A stretch of DNA of 64,000 bases from Pseudohalioglobus lutimaris (GTDB lineage: Bacteria; Pseudomonadota; Gammaproteobacteria; Pseudomonadales; Halieaceae): NCBI RefSeq assembly GCF_002866825.1, contig NZ_PKUS01000003.1:62001-126000 (forward strand), given 5' to 3'. Position numbers and translations under genes: made by a program. The number at the start of each line of letters is the position of its first letter. The stretch's first letter is position 1. This document shows, piece by piece, positions 37,075 to 46,114 of the stretch. The notes under the pieces were generated by a model, which had not been told where the DNA came from, did no database searches, and saw only the letters and a list, made by a program, of their open reading frames with translations.

Positions 37075-40000
37075 TCAGGCGGCTTTCACCTCACGAGCGA
37101 GGATGGCGGCTCGCAGTTCGTCACGGCTTTTGCTCACAGTATCAGCATGACGCTCACGAACATGGCCGTAGCCTCGAATATGCTCTGGCAGATTCAATAG
37201 CGCAGCGATTTTTTCAGCCGATTCAGCCGAGTTATTCGAAAGGGCGAACGCAATATCCGACTCATAATCCGCAAGCAGTTTGGCGGCGAGCTTACGCTCC
37301 TCTGAATAGCGAAATGGATCCAGGATTGAACCGCGCAGAAACCGGAACCGGTTCATCATCCCGAAGAAGAACATTGCCCTGCTGCTCGATACTTCCCCCT
37401 TGGTGAACTTGCCGGTTTCTTTGTCCAGCCCACCATAGGGCCATGCACCGAAGTGGAAGGTTAGTTTTATGTCGCCGTCGAAGGTATCCGCCAGAGCTTT
37501 GCGGAACGACGGCTTCGTATAGAGTCTGGCCACCTCCCATTCGTCCTTGTCAGCCAGCAGCTTGTAATAGCCACGCGCTACGGCCTTGACTGCAGCCTCA
37601 TTCAGTCCTGCGCTGCGGACCCGTTGCACCGTGTCGGAGTAGCGTTTGGCAAGGTTTGCGTCCTTGTAATCGGTCAATTCAGCGACCCGGTGTGCGACGA
37701 TATCGTCCACTGACGGCTCGCGATGCATCTGCACTACAACCGGCACTTCCTCGCCCGCCAGACGGCGAGCGGCGGGCGCATCTGCATAGGCCAGTCGCCC
37801 AAGATCGAAGGCCTGCTTGTTCCTGGCAACGGCCACCCCGTTCAGCTCGATGGCACGATGAATTGCTTCCAGAGACAGGGGAATCCCTCCCTGCTGCCAG
37901 GAAGCACCCATCAGCAACATATTGGCGAAAACACGATCTCCCATTACCCGGTCTGCCAGCGTCTGCGCATCCAAAGTTCGAAGGTTGTCCCCCAATACCT
38001 GGTTCAAACGCCCTATCTGCGCTTCACTATCTACCTTCCAATCCGGATTCATGGAGAACTCGGCGGTAGGCACCACTGTTGTATCGACAACCGCAACGGA
38101 TTTGCCACTGACAACTTTTGAAAGCGCTTCGTCACCAGCGGCGACAACGAGGTCACTGCCTATCATTGCGTTGGCTTCGCCCACAGCGATGCGGGTCGCT
38201 CTCATCTGTTCAGGGTTTTCCGCTATCTTGACATGGGAATGAACAGCCCCATATTTCTGGGCCAAACCGGTAATATCAAGGCTGGTTGAGAAATAGCCAT
38301 CGGCATGTGCTGCGACAGCCAGCGTCTGACCTATCGTCACCACCCCCGCGCCACCAATACCTGACACGAGTATCGACCAGGTACCATCAAAGGTGTACTC
38401 AGGCGCAGGCAGGTGACTGGCATCTATCTGCACTTCGGCGGCCTGCGCTTTTTTTGGCTGCGCACCCGAGACACTGACTAGTGAAGGGCAGAAACCCTCA
38501 AGGCAGGAAAAATCCTTGTTACATGAGGACTGGTTAATTTTACGCTTGCGACCTAACTCGGTTTCCAACGGCTCAATCGCCATGCAGCCTGAAACCGTGG
38601 AGCAGTCACCACAGCCTTCGCAGACTTCAGGATTAATGAAAACGCGCTTATCGGGGTCTTGCCATTTGCCGCGTTTACGCAAACGGCGGCGCTCTGTCGC
38701 ACAGGGCTGATCATAAATAATGACCGTTACCCCGCTTAACTCACGAAATTCCGCCTGAACCGCTTCCATAGCCGTACGGTGATAGACCTGAACACCGAGC
38801 GCGCGAGCGTCAAATTTCTCAGGTTCATCCGATACCAACGCAATACGCGCGACACCCTCACCTGTCAGCTGCCTGATGATCTTCTCCGGCGAAATATCAC
38901 CATCGTGTTGCTGCCCCCCTGTCATGGAGACAAAACCGTTATGAAGAATTTTGTAGGTTATATTCGCCTTTGATGCCACGGCGGCGCGGATGGCAAGATA
39001 GCCGGAATGGAAGTACGTTCCATCACCCATATTAGCAAAGACATGTTTCTCATCAGTAAACGGGAATTGCCCCGCCCACATCATACCTTCAGCGCCCATA
39101 TGACTCATCGAATTGGTTTTCGTTGCGTCACGTAAAATAGCCAGGGAATGGCAGCCAATGCCAGCCAGAGCGCGACTTCCTTCCAGGACTTGTGTTGAGC
39201 GACCGTGCGGACAGCCGGCGCAAAATGAGGGTGGTCGTTCGACACCGCCTGGCAGGACAGTCTGGCTTTGCAGATAGTCGGGAAGCGAAATGCCGCAATC
39301 TGGATCAACATCATTCAGCACTCGCACCAGAACCTGGGTAACCAGATTCGGGTTGATTTCCCCATAGGTTGGGAACGCGCAGTCACCCCCGCAAACAGCG
39401 CCGGCGTGAGGTTTGAAGTTTTTACCCACGATGTTGGGGCAAATATCTGAACCGTAGAGAATGGCACGTACCTGGTCTTCAAGTAGGGGGCGTTTCTCCT
39501 CTACGATCAAAAGGGTGTGCAGGTCTTTGGAAAATTCGCGAACGATATCGTAATCCAGTGGCCAAACCATGCCTATTTTTAACAGGCTTATGGGTGTATC
39601 CCGCAGTTTTCCGTCAGCATAACCCAGGCCCGAAAGGGCCTGGCTCATGTCCTGCCAGGCTTTGCCGGCGGCCATGATGCCAATTCGGGCCTCAGGGGCG
39701 CCCTCCCGACGATTTATCCCATTGGCGCGCGCATAGGTCAGCACCTTTTTTAGCTTTACGTCCCACAAAAGACGCTCCTGCTCCAAAAAAGGGGTAAACG
39801 TTTTGATCGTGGTATCGGGACCCGTGTCTTCTGGCGTGATGATCTTAGGGCTATCCGGCGACACATAGACTGAACCGCCACCCTCGACCACGTCGGTAAC
39901 CAGTTTCATACCCACAAGGGTGGAGGCATAACGGCTCATCGCTATGCCATGAAGACCGTAATCAAAAACATCCTGCACATTGGCCGGGGCCAGAAAAGGC

Positions 40001-40521
40001 AGTCCCAGGGATGCAAAATTCAAATCGGAATAACACGCCACGGTGGATGACTTGGCGCCATGATCGTCACCCACCAGAAGCAAGGTCCCGCCCTTGGCGT
40101 TGGTGCCTGCAAGGTTGGCATGACGAATAGCGTCCATTGAGCGATCCAGGCCTGGCGCTTTCCCGTACCAGATCGAGAAGACACCATCAACTTTCGCGCC
40201 TGGAAACAACCCCACCATCTGCGAGCCCCATGTGGCCGTGGCCGCCAGGTCCTCGTTCAAACCGGGCTGAAAATAGATGTTGTGGGCTTTTAGTTCTTTC
40301 TCCGATTGCTGCAGCGACATATCGTAGGTACCCACGGGCGAGCCGCGATAGCCAGAGATATAACCACCCGTATTCAAGCCGGCCGCTTCATCGCGCATGC
40401 GCTGCTGGATCGGCAAGCGCACCAGCGCCTGCATGCCGGTCATATAAACCCAGCCTTCTGCCTGATGAAGGCGATCATCAAGTGTCATGTCTATGCGCTG
40501 CTGACGCGAATACTTATTCAT
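37075..40521 (-). CDS. Indolepyruvate ferredoxin oxidoreductase family protein (fused subunits)
   Basis: A 1,148-residue fused 2-oxoacid:acceptor oxidoreductase. In order: pyrimidine-binding domain with GYRGSPVGTYD; ThDP-binding domain with FCAGCPHGRSTQV, GIGCHSLAI and MGDGTYFHSGY; a ferredoxin-like insert with CEGCGDCSTVSGC; then the gamma domain SGIGGAGVVTIGQ. Family members convert aryl-pyruvates or other 2-keto acids to acyl-CoA without NAD. The length matches the fused proteobacterial form. It likely feeds acyl-CoA to the CoA-dependent enzymes nearby (inference). The ribosome-binding site (GAGGA) is 12 bp upstream. Confidence 0.92.
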   Translation of the reverse strand: MNKYSRQQRIDMTLDDRLHQAEGWVYMTGMQALVRLPIQQRMRDEAAGLNTGGYISGYRGSPVGTYDMSLQQSEKELKAHNIYFQPGLNEDLAATATWGSQMVGLFPGAKVDGVFSIWYGKAPGLDRSMDAIRHANLAGTNAKGGTLLLVGDDHGAKSSTVACYSDLNFASLGLPFLAPANVQDVFDYGLHGIAMSRYASTLVGMKLVTDVVEGGGSVYVSPDSPKIITPEDTGPDTTIKTFTPFLEQERLLWDVKLKKVLTYARANGINRREGAPEARIGIMAAGKAWQDMSQALSGLGYADGKLRDTPISLLKIGMVWPLDYDIVREFSKDLHTLLIVEEKRPLLEDQVRAILYGSDICPNIVGKNFKPHAGAVCGGDCAFPTYGEINPNLVTQVLVRVLNDVDPDCGISLPDYLQSQTVLPGGVERPPSFCAGCPHGRSTQVLEGSRALAGIGCHSLAILRDATKTNSMSHMGAEGMMWAGQFPFTDEKHVFANMGDGTYFHSGYLAIRAAVASKANITYKILHNGFVSMTGGQQHDGDISPEKIIRQLTGEGVARIALVSDEPEKFDARALGVQVYHRTAMEAVQAEFRELSGVTVIIYDQPCATERRRLRKRGKWQDPDKRVFINPEVCEGCGDCSTVSGCMAIEPLETELGRKRKINQSSCNKDFSCLEGFCPSLVSVSGAQPKKAQAAEVQIDASHLPAPEYTFDGTWSILVSGIGGAGVVTIGQTLAVAAHADGYFSTSLDITGLAQKYGAVHSHVKIAENPEQMRATRIAVGEANAMIGSDLVVAAGDEALSKVVSGKSVAVVDTTVVPTAEFSMNPDWKVDSEAQIGRLNQVLGDNLRTLDAQTLADRVMGDRVFANMLLMGASWQQGGIPLSLEAIHRAIELNGVAVARNKQAFDLGRLAYADAPAARRLAGEEVPVVVQMHREPSVDDIVAHRVAELTDYKDANLAKRYSDTVQRVRSAGLNEAAVKAVARGYYKLLADKDEWEVARLYTKPSFRKALADTFDGDIKLTFHFGAWPYGGLDKETGKFTKGEVSSSRAMFFFGMMNRFRFLRGSILDPFRYSEERKLAAKLLADYESDIAFALSNNSAESAEKIAALLNLPEHIRGYGHVRERHADTVSKSRDELRAAILAREVKAA

Positions 40522-40591
40522 CTGCTGATATCCTCTCTAAAAGGGAAACGCCCTGTAGTTTGATCATGAAATAGACAAGTCTTGTAGCTCA

Positions 40592-40783
40592 GTTGAATTT
40601 GGCGATCCTGTCCCTGCCGTGGCCTGGTGGGCAAACAAGCTCAGCGAAACCGGAGCGGTATTGGAGCTGGGCCACGTTATACCTTCGGGAGCAACGCACA
40701 ACGCAAAGCCGGCTGAGGCTGGCGACCACATCATCGCCCGCTTCGACAATGGCTTGGTCGATATCAAGCTGAGCTTCAGCTAA
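40592..40783 (+). pseudogene. 2-keto-4-pentenoate hydratase, C-terminal remnant
   Basis: A 63-codon stretch with no start: FGDPVPAVAWWANKLSETGAV, then LELGHVIPSGATHNAKPAEAGDHIIARF and a stop at 40781-40783. This is the C-terminal domain of MhpD/HpaH-type hydratases, which add water to 2-hydroxypentadienoate in meta-cleavage pathways. The upstream three-quarters of the gene is absent. Confidence 0.7.
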
Positions 40784-40867
40784 ATCCATATGTGACGCGT
40801 ACCCGGTTCAAGCTGGTGTAAATCGTCTTCCAGACCCAGTTTTGACCGATCCGGAAAAGTCGGAGAC

Positions 40868-42022
40868 CTAAACTTTTTGGGGCCATGCCTGAACCATTTC
40901 TATCTCAGCTGAGTTCTTCGGCATGGCGGCCGCGATTTCTTCATCCATAAAACCCAGTTCATGCAACAAGGCGTAGGTCTGGTTGCTTTCATCCACCTCG
41001 CCCCGGTTCATGGGAGATCGGCTCAAAGCAGGCGCAGGTGGCACAGATCGATCCTGGACGGACTGGCAACGAGCCTGGACCTGGGGATGTGCCCATACTT
41101 CGTCAGGCGTTAACACAGGCGCCACGCAAGCGTCAGAGCCGTCAAAGATCTGCTCCCATTCGCTACGCGTTCTGGTTTTAAATGCGGCTTCAAATTGCTT
41201 TGCCGTAGAATCCCACAATGCGGTATTCATTTGTTCAGGCACATCAGCAAGACCCAGCTTCGCACACAAAGAGGCATAAAACTGCGGTTCTATCGCGCCC
41301 ACCGACATATATTGACCATCAGAACACTGGTAGCAGCGATAGAACGGAAAGTGGCCACCAGTGAAATTTTTACCACGCCCGGCCATAAACGGCGTTTCCC
41401 AGATTGGAAAATGCATTGCCATCATCGATAGGCAACCGTCTATCATGGCGGCATCGATATACTGGCCCTGACCGGATTTTTCGCGCTCATAGAGTGCTGA
41501 CAAGATGCCGCTCAGGGCAAACAAACTGCCGCCCGCAAAATCGGCAACAAGATTGAGCGGCGGTAAAGGCGGTTGGCCGATAGGCCCCAGGGAACCCAGC
41601 ACCCCACTCAGGGCGATATAGTTAATATCGTGTCCCGCTTCAGAGGCCATAGGGCCGGTCTGCCCGTACCCGGTCAGTGAGCAGTAGATCAGCCTGGTGT
41701 TCACCTCGCTGACCGTTTCATAGTCGAGTCCCAGGCGTTTCATCACGCCCGGCCGATAGCCCTCAATAAGGATATCCGTTGTTTTGATCATTTCTTTTAA
41801 TATCCTGGTGCCGGCAGGCGACTTCAGATCCAGGGTGACAAAACGCTTCCCCGGCGAAAAGGTGCTGACGGGCCCCCCTGCCCTGCCGCCTCCAACGACA
41901 ATCACTTCTGCCCCCATATCAGCCAATAGCATGGTGCAGTAGGGCCCGGGCGCATTGCCGGTCAAATCCAACACCTTGATACCCGCGAGGGGGCCAGTTT
42001 TAGTGTTTTCCTTTTCCATCAT
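40868..42022 (-). CDS. CoA transferase family III protein, alpha-methylacyl-CoA racemase-like
   Basis: A 384-residue CaiB/BaiF fold protein. The motif AGHDINYIALSG and the following NLVADFAGGSLFA correspond to the His-Asp catalytic pair of alpha-methylacyl-CoA racemase, which epimerises 2-methyl-branched acyl-CoAs. N-terminal GPLAGIKVLDLTGNAPGPYC is typical of the family. AAGGA immediately precedes tandem ATGs at 42020 and 42017. Its promoter contains the palindromic operator shared with the GH105 operon, so it is likely repressed by the adjacent TetR protein. Confidence 0.88.
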   Translation of the reverse strand: MMEKENTKTGPLAGIKVLDLTGNAPGPYCTMLLADMGAEVIVVGGGRAGGPVSTFSPGKRFVTLDLKSPAGTRILKEMIKTTDILIEGYRPGVMKRLGLDYETVSEVNTRLIYCSLTGYGQTGPMASEAGHDINYIALSGVLGSLGPIGQPPLPPLNLVADFAGGSLFALSGILSALYEREKSGQGQYIDAAMIDGCLSMMAMHFPIWETPFMAGRGKNFTGGHFPFYRCYQCSDGQYMSVGAIEPQFYASLCAKLGLADVPEQMNTALWDSTAKQFEAAFKTRTRSEWEQIFDGSDACVAPVLTPDEVWAHPQVQARCQSVQDRSVPPAPALSRSPMNRGEVDESNQTYALLHELGFMDEEIAAAMPKNSAEIEMVQAWPQKV

Positions 42023-42101
42023 TCCTTCTCAATCGCTGCATATGCGGTATGGCTGTTAAACGGCTTGTCTGGACACGCCTGTGCAGGCCTCCAAAATTAG
42101 T

Positions 42102-42141
42102 ATACTATCCGGATAGTATCTTTTTGTTTTTGCGGAGTCAA
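42102..42141 (-). promoter_or_regulatory. Promoter with palindromic TetR operator, CoA-racemase side
   Basis: The perfect 18-bp palindrome ATACTATCCGGATAGTAT is at 42102-42119. On the minus strand TTGACT (42141-42136), a 17-bp spacer and TACTAT (42118-42113) form a strong promoter whose -10 box lies inside the palindrome, so a bound repressor would block RNA polymerase. Confidence 0.8.
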
Positions 42142-42338
42142 TGCCTCCTCTATTTACGGGAAGGTCGAGGCGGCTCTTATATTTCACGATGGAAATTGTG
42201 TTTGCCGGGACTTCGCCCTCTTCGCCCGTAACGTCAGGTGGCAATCAGGGGCAAGTGAGCGCAGGCGCGCAGGTGGTGGTTGCATTGGACATCTCGCATT
42301 TGCGACCATACGCCCTCATCAGGAGTGAAAAAGCAACA

Positions 42339-42947
42339 ATGAAGCCCAAGAAAAACCGTGAACAAAGCACCAGTAAAATAAAAGCCGCTGCCCTGCACCT
42401 GATTGCTACGAAAGGCTACTCAAACACCAGTCTTGAAGAAATTGCGAATACGGCGGGGTTTACCAAGGGGGCGGTTTACTACTACTTCAAAAGCAAAAAA
42501 CGCCTGATCCTCGAAATTCTGCATGATATTGAGTTCCGCTCCATTGATTTGCTCGCACAGGAACTATCGGTGGCGGATGGATCCGCGAAAGACCTGCTGA
42601 TCCGGTTCGTTAACTTTCAAGCCGATTGGGGAGCGAAACACCCGGACGATATCGGCGCAATGATTATGATGTCCATTGGCTTCACCCACCTGGATGCAGA
42701 TATACATCGAAAAATTGAAGGTAGCTACGAAAAGTTAACGCGCCTGTTGACAGAGATTATCTCTGAGGGTGTGAGAAATGGGGAACTCTCATCGGGTATC
42801 AATATTGAAAACACTGTTACCTCCCTTATCGCCATTCGAGACGGCAATATGCTGCTCTGGTACCGCTCAGGCCGGGACCCCGAGGTAGGCCGCCAGCTGA
42901 TCAGATCACTCAGGGATGCGTTGCTTCACCCCGTCATTTTTCGTTGA
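42339..42947 (+). CDS. TetR/AcrR family transcriptional repressor
   Basis: A 202-residue TetR protein. The N-terminal HTH reads SKIKAAALHLIATKGYSNTSLEEIANTAGFTKGAVYYYFKSKKRLI (about residues 12-57), followed by a helical ligand-binding domain. The open frame extends further upstream, but ATG 42339 begins a standard TetR N-terminus (MKPKKNREQST). It is divergent from the acyl-CoA racemase-like gene, with the palindrome at 42102-42119 between them; the same palindrome precedes the GH105 operon. Acyl-CoA or the pathway substrate is a likely inducer (inference). Confidence 0.9.
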   Translation: MKPKKNREQSTSKIKAAALHLIATKGYSNTSLEEIANTAGFTKGAVYYYFKSKKRLILEILHDIEFRSIDLLAQELSVADGSAKDLLIRFVNFQADWGAKHPDDIGAMIMMSIGFTHLDADIHRKIEGSYEKLTRLLTEIISEGVRNGELSSGINIENTVTSLIAIRDGNMLLWYRSGRDPEVGRQLIRSLRDALLHPVIFR

Positions 42948-43052
42948 AAGTTCACCTGCAGCGATCGCGTCTCCCGCGGGCCCTGCTGCCCGCTTTTTGA
43001 TGCCCTACCAGCCTGCCTCTGCATCGTCAGACCGGCAGGTCATCGAGTAGCC

Positions 43053-43790
43053 CTCAGCCAACTCAGCCAACTCAGCCAACTCAGCCAACTCAGCCAACTC
43101 AGCCAACTCAGCCAACTCAGCCAACTCAGCCAACTCAGCCAACTCAGCCAACTCAGCCAACTCAGCCAACTCAGCCAACTCAGCCAACTCAGCCAACTCA
43201 GCCAACTCAGCCAACTCAGCCAACTCAGCCAACTCAGCCAACTCAGCCAACTCAGCCAACTCAGCCAACTCAGCCAACTCAGCCAACTCAGCCAACTCAG
43301 CCAACTCAGCCAACTCAGCCAACTCAGCCAACTCAGCCAACTCAGCCAACTCAGCCAACTCAGCCAACTCAGCCAACTCAGCCAACTCAGCCAACTCAGC
43401 CAACTCAGCCAACTCAGCCAACTCAGCCAACTCAGCCAACTCAGCCAACTCAGCCAACTCAGCCAACTCAGCCAACTCAGCCAACTCAGCCAACTCAGCC
43501 AACTCAGCCAACTCAGCCAACTCAGCCAACTCAGCCAACTCAGCCAACTCAGCCAACTCAGCCAACTCAGCCAACTCAGCCAACTCAGCCAACTCAGCCA
43601 ACTCAGCCAACTCAGCCAACTCAGCCAACTCAGCCAACTCAGCCAACTCAGCCAACTCAGCCAACTCAGCCAACTCAGCCAACTCAGCCAACTCAGCCAA
43701 CTCAGCCAACTCAGCCAACTCAGCCAACTCAGCCAACTCAGCCAACTCAGCCAACTCAGCCAACTCAGCCAACTCAGCCAACTCAGCCAA
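43053..43790. repeat. 82 perfect tandem copies of the 9-bp unit CTCAGCCAA
   Basis: Counting phase line by line, the unit CTCAGCCAA recurs from 43053 to 43790 without a single substitution or indel: 738 bp, 82 copies. The plus strand is C-rich (4 C, 1 G per unit). All three plus frames (LSQ, SAN, QPT repeats) and two minus frames (LAE, LSW repeats) are open. It ends 7 bp before a TTGACA -35 box, in the gap between the TetR gene and the promoter of the GH105 operon. Long open frames over it are by-products of the repeat. Confidence 0.97.
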
Positions 43791-43797
43791 CGAAGTA

Positions 43798-43837
43798 TTG
43801 ACAAGCCACCCCTGCAAGAATACTATCCGGATAGTTT
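43798..43837 (+). promoter_or_regulatory. Promoter with palindromic TetR operator, GH105 operon side
   Basis: TTGACA (43798-43803), a 17-bp spacer, and TACTAT (43821-43826). The palindrome core ACTATCCGGATAGT (43822-43835) overlaps the -10 box in the same register as at 42102-42119. Transcription would begin shortly before the GH105-type gene. Confidence 0.85.
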
Positions 43838-43863
43838 TTTATTGTCCCACGGAGTTTTGCACG

Positions 43864-44901
43864 ATGAAAGTTCAGGAAATGGAACAATTGGTGAAGCAGG
43901 TAACAGCCTTTACCCTGGCAAACAGTGCTGAACGAGATTCCTGGGAAAAGGCAATTGCCATGTCCGGGTTGCTGGCCTGGGGCGACGATCATGCCTTAGA
44001 AGTAGTGCAGCGATGGCTGGATCGTGCAGTCGCGACGCAGAACTCGTCGGGGAACTTATGTTACGGCGATGCGTTTAAGGCAGCTCAAGCCGGCATTGAT
44101 TACACGCCCACCGGTTCCCTGTCCTCCGCGCTGGGTATGCCACTACTGCAGGTTTACGAAAACTCCAGGAAACAAGAATATCTGGATGCCGCTGAGCGTC
44201 AAATTCAAGCGCTCGTCAATTCGCCACGGACCAGCGATGGGGGCATCTGCCCGCGTTACGAAGCCCGTGAGCTATGGGTGGACTTTACTTACCTGACCTG
44301 CCCCTTCCTGGTCCGGTTCGGCCAGATAACAGGTGAAGATAAATATATTGAAGAGGCCGTCCTTCAATTTGAGGTGCATGTAGCGCACCTGCTTGACGAA
44401 AAAGCGGGTCTGGCGCGCCATATGTGGTGTGAAGTGCCCAATTGCTACCCCCAGTCTACCTTCTGGTCCCGGGGTTGTGGTTGGTTGCTTCTGGCCGGTA
44501 TTCATTTACTGGAGTTGCTGCCATCGCATCCGAAAGCAGGTCTTTTCAAGGACGTTGTAAGGCGCCTGCTTACTGCTATGAGCAAACACCAGGATCGCAA
44601 TGGTTACCTGCGCAATACCCTGGACGACCCGAGATCCAATTTCGAGGCGTCCGGGACCCTGATGTTTGCATTTGCGATTCCCCGCGCGCTTGAACTGGAT
44701 ATGGATCTGGTTGACAAGGCATTGATTGAAAATGCCCTTAGGGCCTTCGGCGTAGTGGCGGGATCCGTTGAGCCATCTGGCAAGATTCCGGGCGTGACCG
44801 TACCGCCAGGCGGGCCGAATGTAGTTTATGACTGGGCGATGTACGGCCAGGGTTTTTTCCTGCTGGCTGCAAAGGCCTTGAAACCTTATCTGACTGAGTG
44901 A
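43864..44901 (+). CDS. Glycoside hydrolase family 105/88-like (unsaturated uronyl hydrolase) protein
   Basis: A 345-residue (alpha/alpha)6-barrel protein resembling YteR/YesR unsaturated rhamnogalacturonyl hydrolases. Supporting blocks are YTPTGSLSSALGMPLLQVY, ELWVDFTYLTCPFLVRFGQ (Asp at the catalytic position), SRGCGWLLLAGIHLLELLP and VYDWAMYGQGFFLLAAKAL. No signal peptide, so cytoplasmic. GGAG lies 9 bp before the ATG. It heads an operon with acyl-CoA dehydrogenase, CoA transferase and an enolase-superfamily gene, odd company for a pectin enzyme, so the true substrate may differ. Confidence 0.75.
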   Translation: MKVQEMEQLVKQVTAFTLANSAERDSWEKAIAMSGLLAWGDDHALEVVQRWLDRAVATQNSSGNLCYGDAFKAAQAGIDYTPTGSLSSALGMPLLQVYENSRKQEYLDAAERQIQALVNSPRTSDGGICPRYEARELWVDFTYLTCPFLVRFGQITGEDKYIEEAVLQFEVHVAHLLDEKAGLARHMWCEVPNCYPQSTFWSRGCGWLLLAGIHLLELLPSHPKAGLFKDVVRRLLTAMSKHQDRNGYLRNTLDDPRSNFEASGTLMFAFAIPRALELDMDLVDKALIENALRAFGVVAGSVEPSGKIPGVTVPPGGPNVVYDWAMYGQGFFLLAAKALKPYLTE

Positions 44902-44968
44902 CCCCGGTGATTAAGGCCGACCGCGCCTGATTTATATACAGTCTATTTGTTGAGAAAAAGTGATTTTT

Positions 44969-46111
44969 ATGCGCAATGACATGAATGAAATTTACGAAGA
45001 GTTTCGCAGTACCGTAAGACGTTTCGCCGAGGAAAAAGTCAAGCCACATGCCGCTATGATTGATCGCGATTCCCTTGCGCCAGAGGAGGCCTTTGAGGCT
45101 GCAAGGGCTTTGGGTTTGCAGGGCATTCCGTTCCCTGAAGAGTTTGGCGGCAGTGATGGCGATCTGATGCTACAGGTTATTGCCAGCGAAGAGTTGGCTC
45201 GTGTATGCGCGTCCACCTCCCTAACGATCGCAAGCAGTTGGCTATTCAGTATTATCGTGGAGAATGGAAATGATCAGTTAAAAGAGCTGGTGCCCGGTGT
45301 TGCCAGTGGCGAGAAAAAAACGGGCTGGTGTATGACTGAGCCCCAAGCGGGTTCTGATTTGATGGCTATAAAAGCCACCGCAAAAAAAGTAGATGGCGGC
45401 TGGGTAATCAATGGTAATAAGCGTTTTATTACCAATGGTGGTTGGGCTGACTGGTATCTGGTGCTGGCGCGAACCGGCAGCAGTGATGACCGCTCTTTCG
45501 GTGTCTTCGTGGTAGGTAAAGATGACAAGGGGATATCTTTCGGTGCCAAGGAAGACAAAATGGGACAGCGCGGGAGTCCGACATGTGATGTGATTCTTGA
45601 TGACTGTTTTGTGGCGGATGATCGATGTATTGGTGAACCGGACAAGGGGCTTTCTTACTTCAAGGACTATCTTCTCACGTCCCGCTTGAGTATTTCAGCT
45701 CTGGGACTGGGCATTGCTCAGGGAGCCCTGGACGAGGCAGTTCAGTACACCAACGAGCGCGTGCAAATGGGTCAGCCGATTGCACAGTTTCAGATGGTTA
45801 AGGGCATGATCGCTGACATGGCGGTCAAGGTGGAGTCCAGCCGTGCACTGCTTTATAAGGCAGTTAACATGCTGATTGACGGACAACCGGGCGTTGAGGC
45901 TTTCAGTTCCATGGCAAAAATTGCCTGCACGGACGCGGCTATGGATGTGGCAAACGATGCGGTTCAATTGCATGGGGGTTATGGCTACCTGAAAGAATAT
46001 GCCATCGAGCGAATGTTCCGTGACGCCAAAATCACTCAGATTTATGACGGCAGTAATCAGATCATGAGGCAAATCGTTGCCGACCAGATTAACAAAGCGC
46101 AGGTGGGCTGA
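44969..46111 (+). CDS. Acyl-CoA dehydrogenase
   Basis: A 380-residue FAD acyl-CoA dehydrogenase. Conserved blocks: GWCMTEPQAGSDLMAIKATA, then NGNKRFITNGGWADWYLV, GQRGSPTCDVILDDCFV, and the C-terminal AVQLHGGYGYLKEYAIERMFRDAKITQIYDGSNQIMR. The usual catalytic Glu of the IYEGT motif is Asp here (IYDGS), as noted in the findings. ATG 44969 is preferred over GTG 44960. It follows the GH105-like gene and precedes a CoA transferase by 3 bp, suggesting it oxidises the CoA ester made in this operon. Confidence 0.92.
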   Translation: MRNDMNEIYEEFRSTVRRFAEEKVKPHAAMIDRDSLAPEEAFEAARALGLQGIPFPEEFGGSDGDLMLQVIASEELARVCASTSLTIASSWLFSIIVENGNDQLKELVPGVASGEKKTGWCMTEPQAGSDLMAIKATAKKVDGGWVINGNKRFITNGGWADWYLVLARTGSSDDRSFGVFVVGKDDKGISFGAKEDKMGQRGSPTCDVILDDCFVADDRCIGEPDKGLSYFKDYLLTSRLSISALGLGIAQGALDEAVQYTNERVQMGQPIAQFQMVKGMIADMAVKVESSRALLYKAVNMLIDGQPGVEAFSSMAKIACTDAAMDVANDAVQLHGGYGYLKEYAIERMFRDAKITQIYDGSNQIMRQIVADQINKAQVG

Positions 46112-46114
46112 TCT

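Noticed and set aside
43053-43790. Possible CRISPR array
   Set aside because: There are no spacers; the unit is a contiguous 9-mer.
43005-43817. Minus-strand frames of 254-270 residues made of LAE or LSW repeats
   Set aside because: They exist only because a 9-bp repeat is open in five of six frames; the TTG start has no ribosome-binding site and no flanking coding signal supports a protein.
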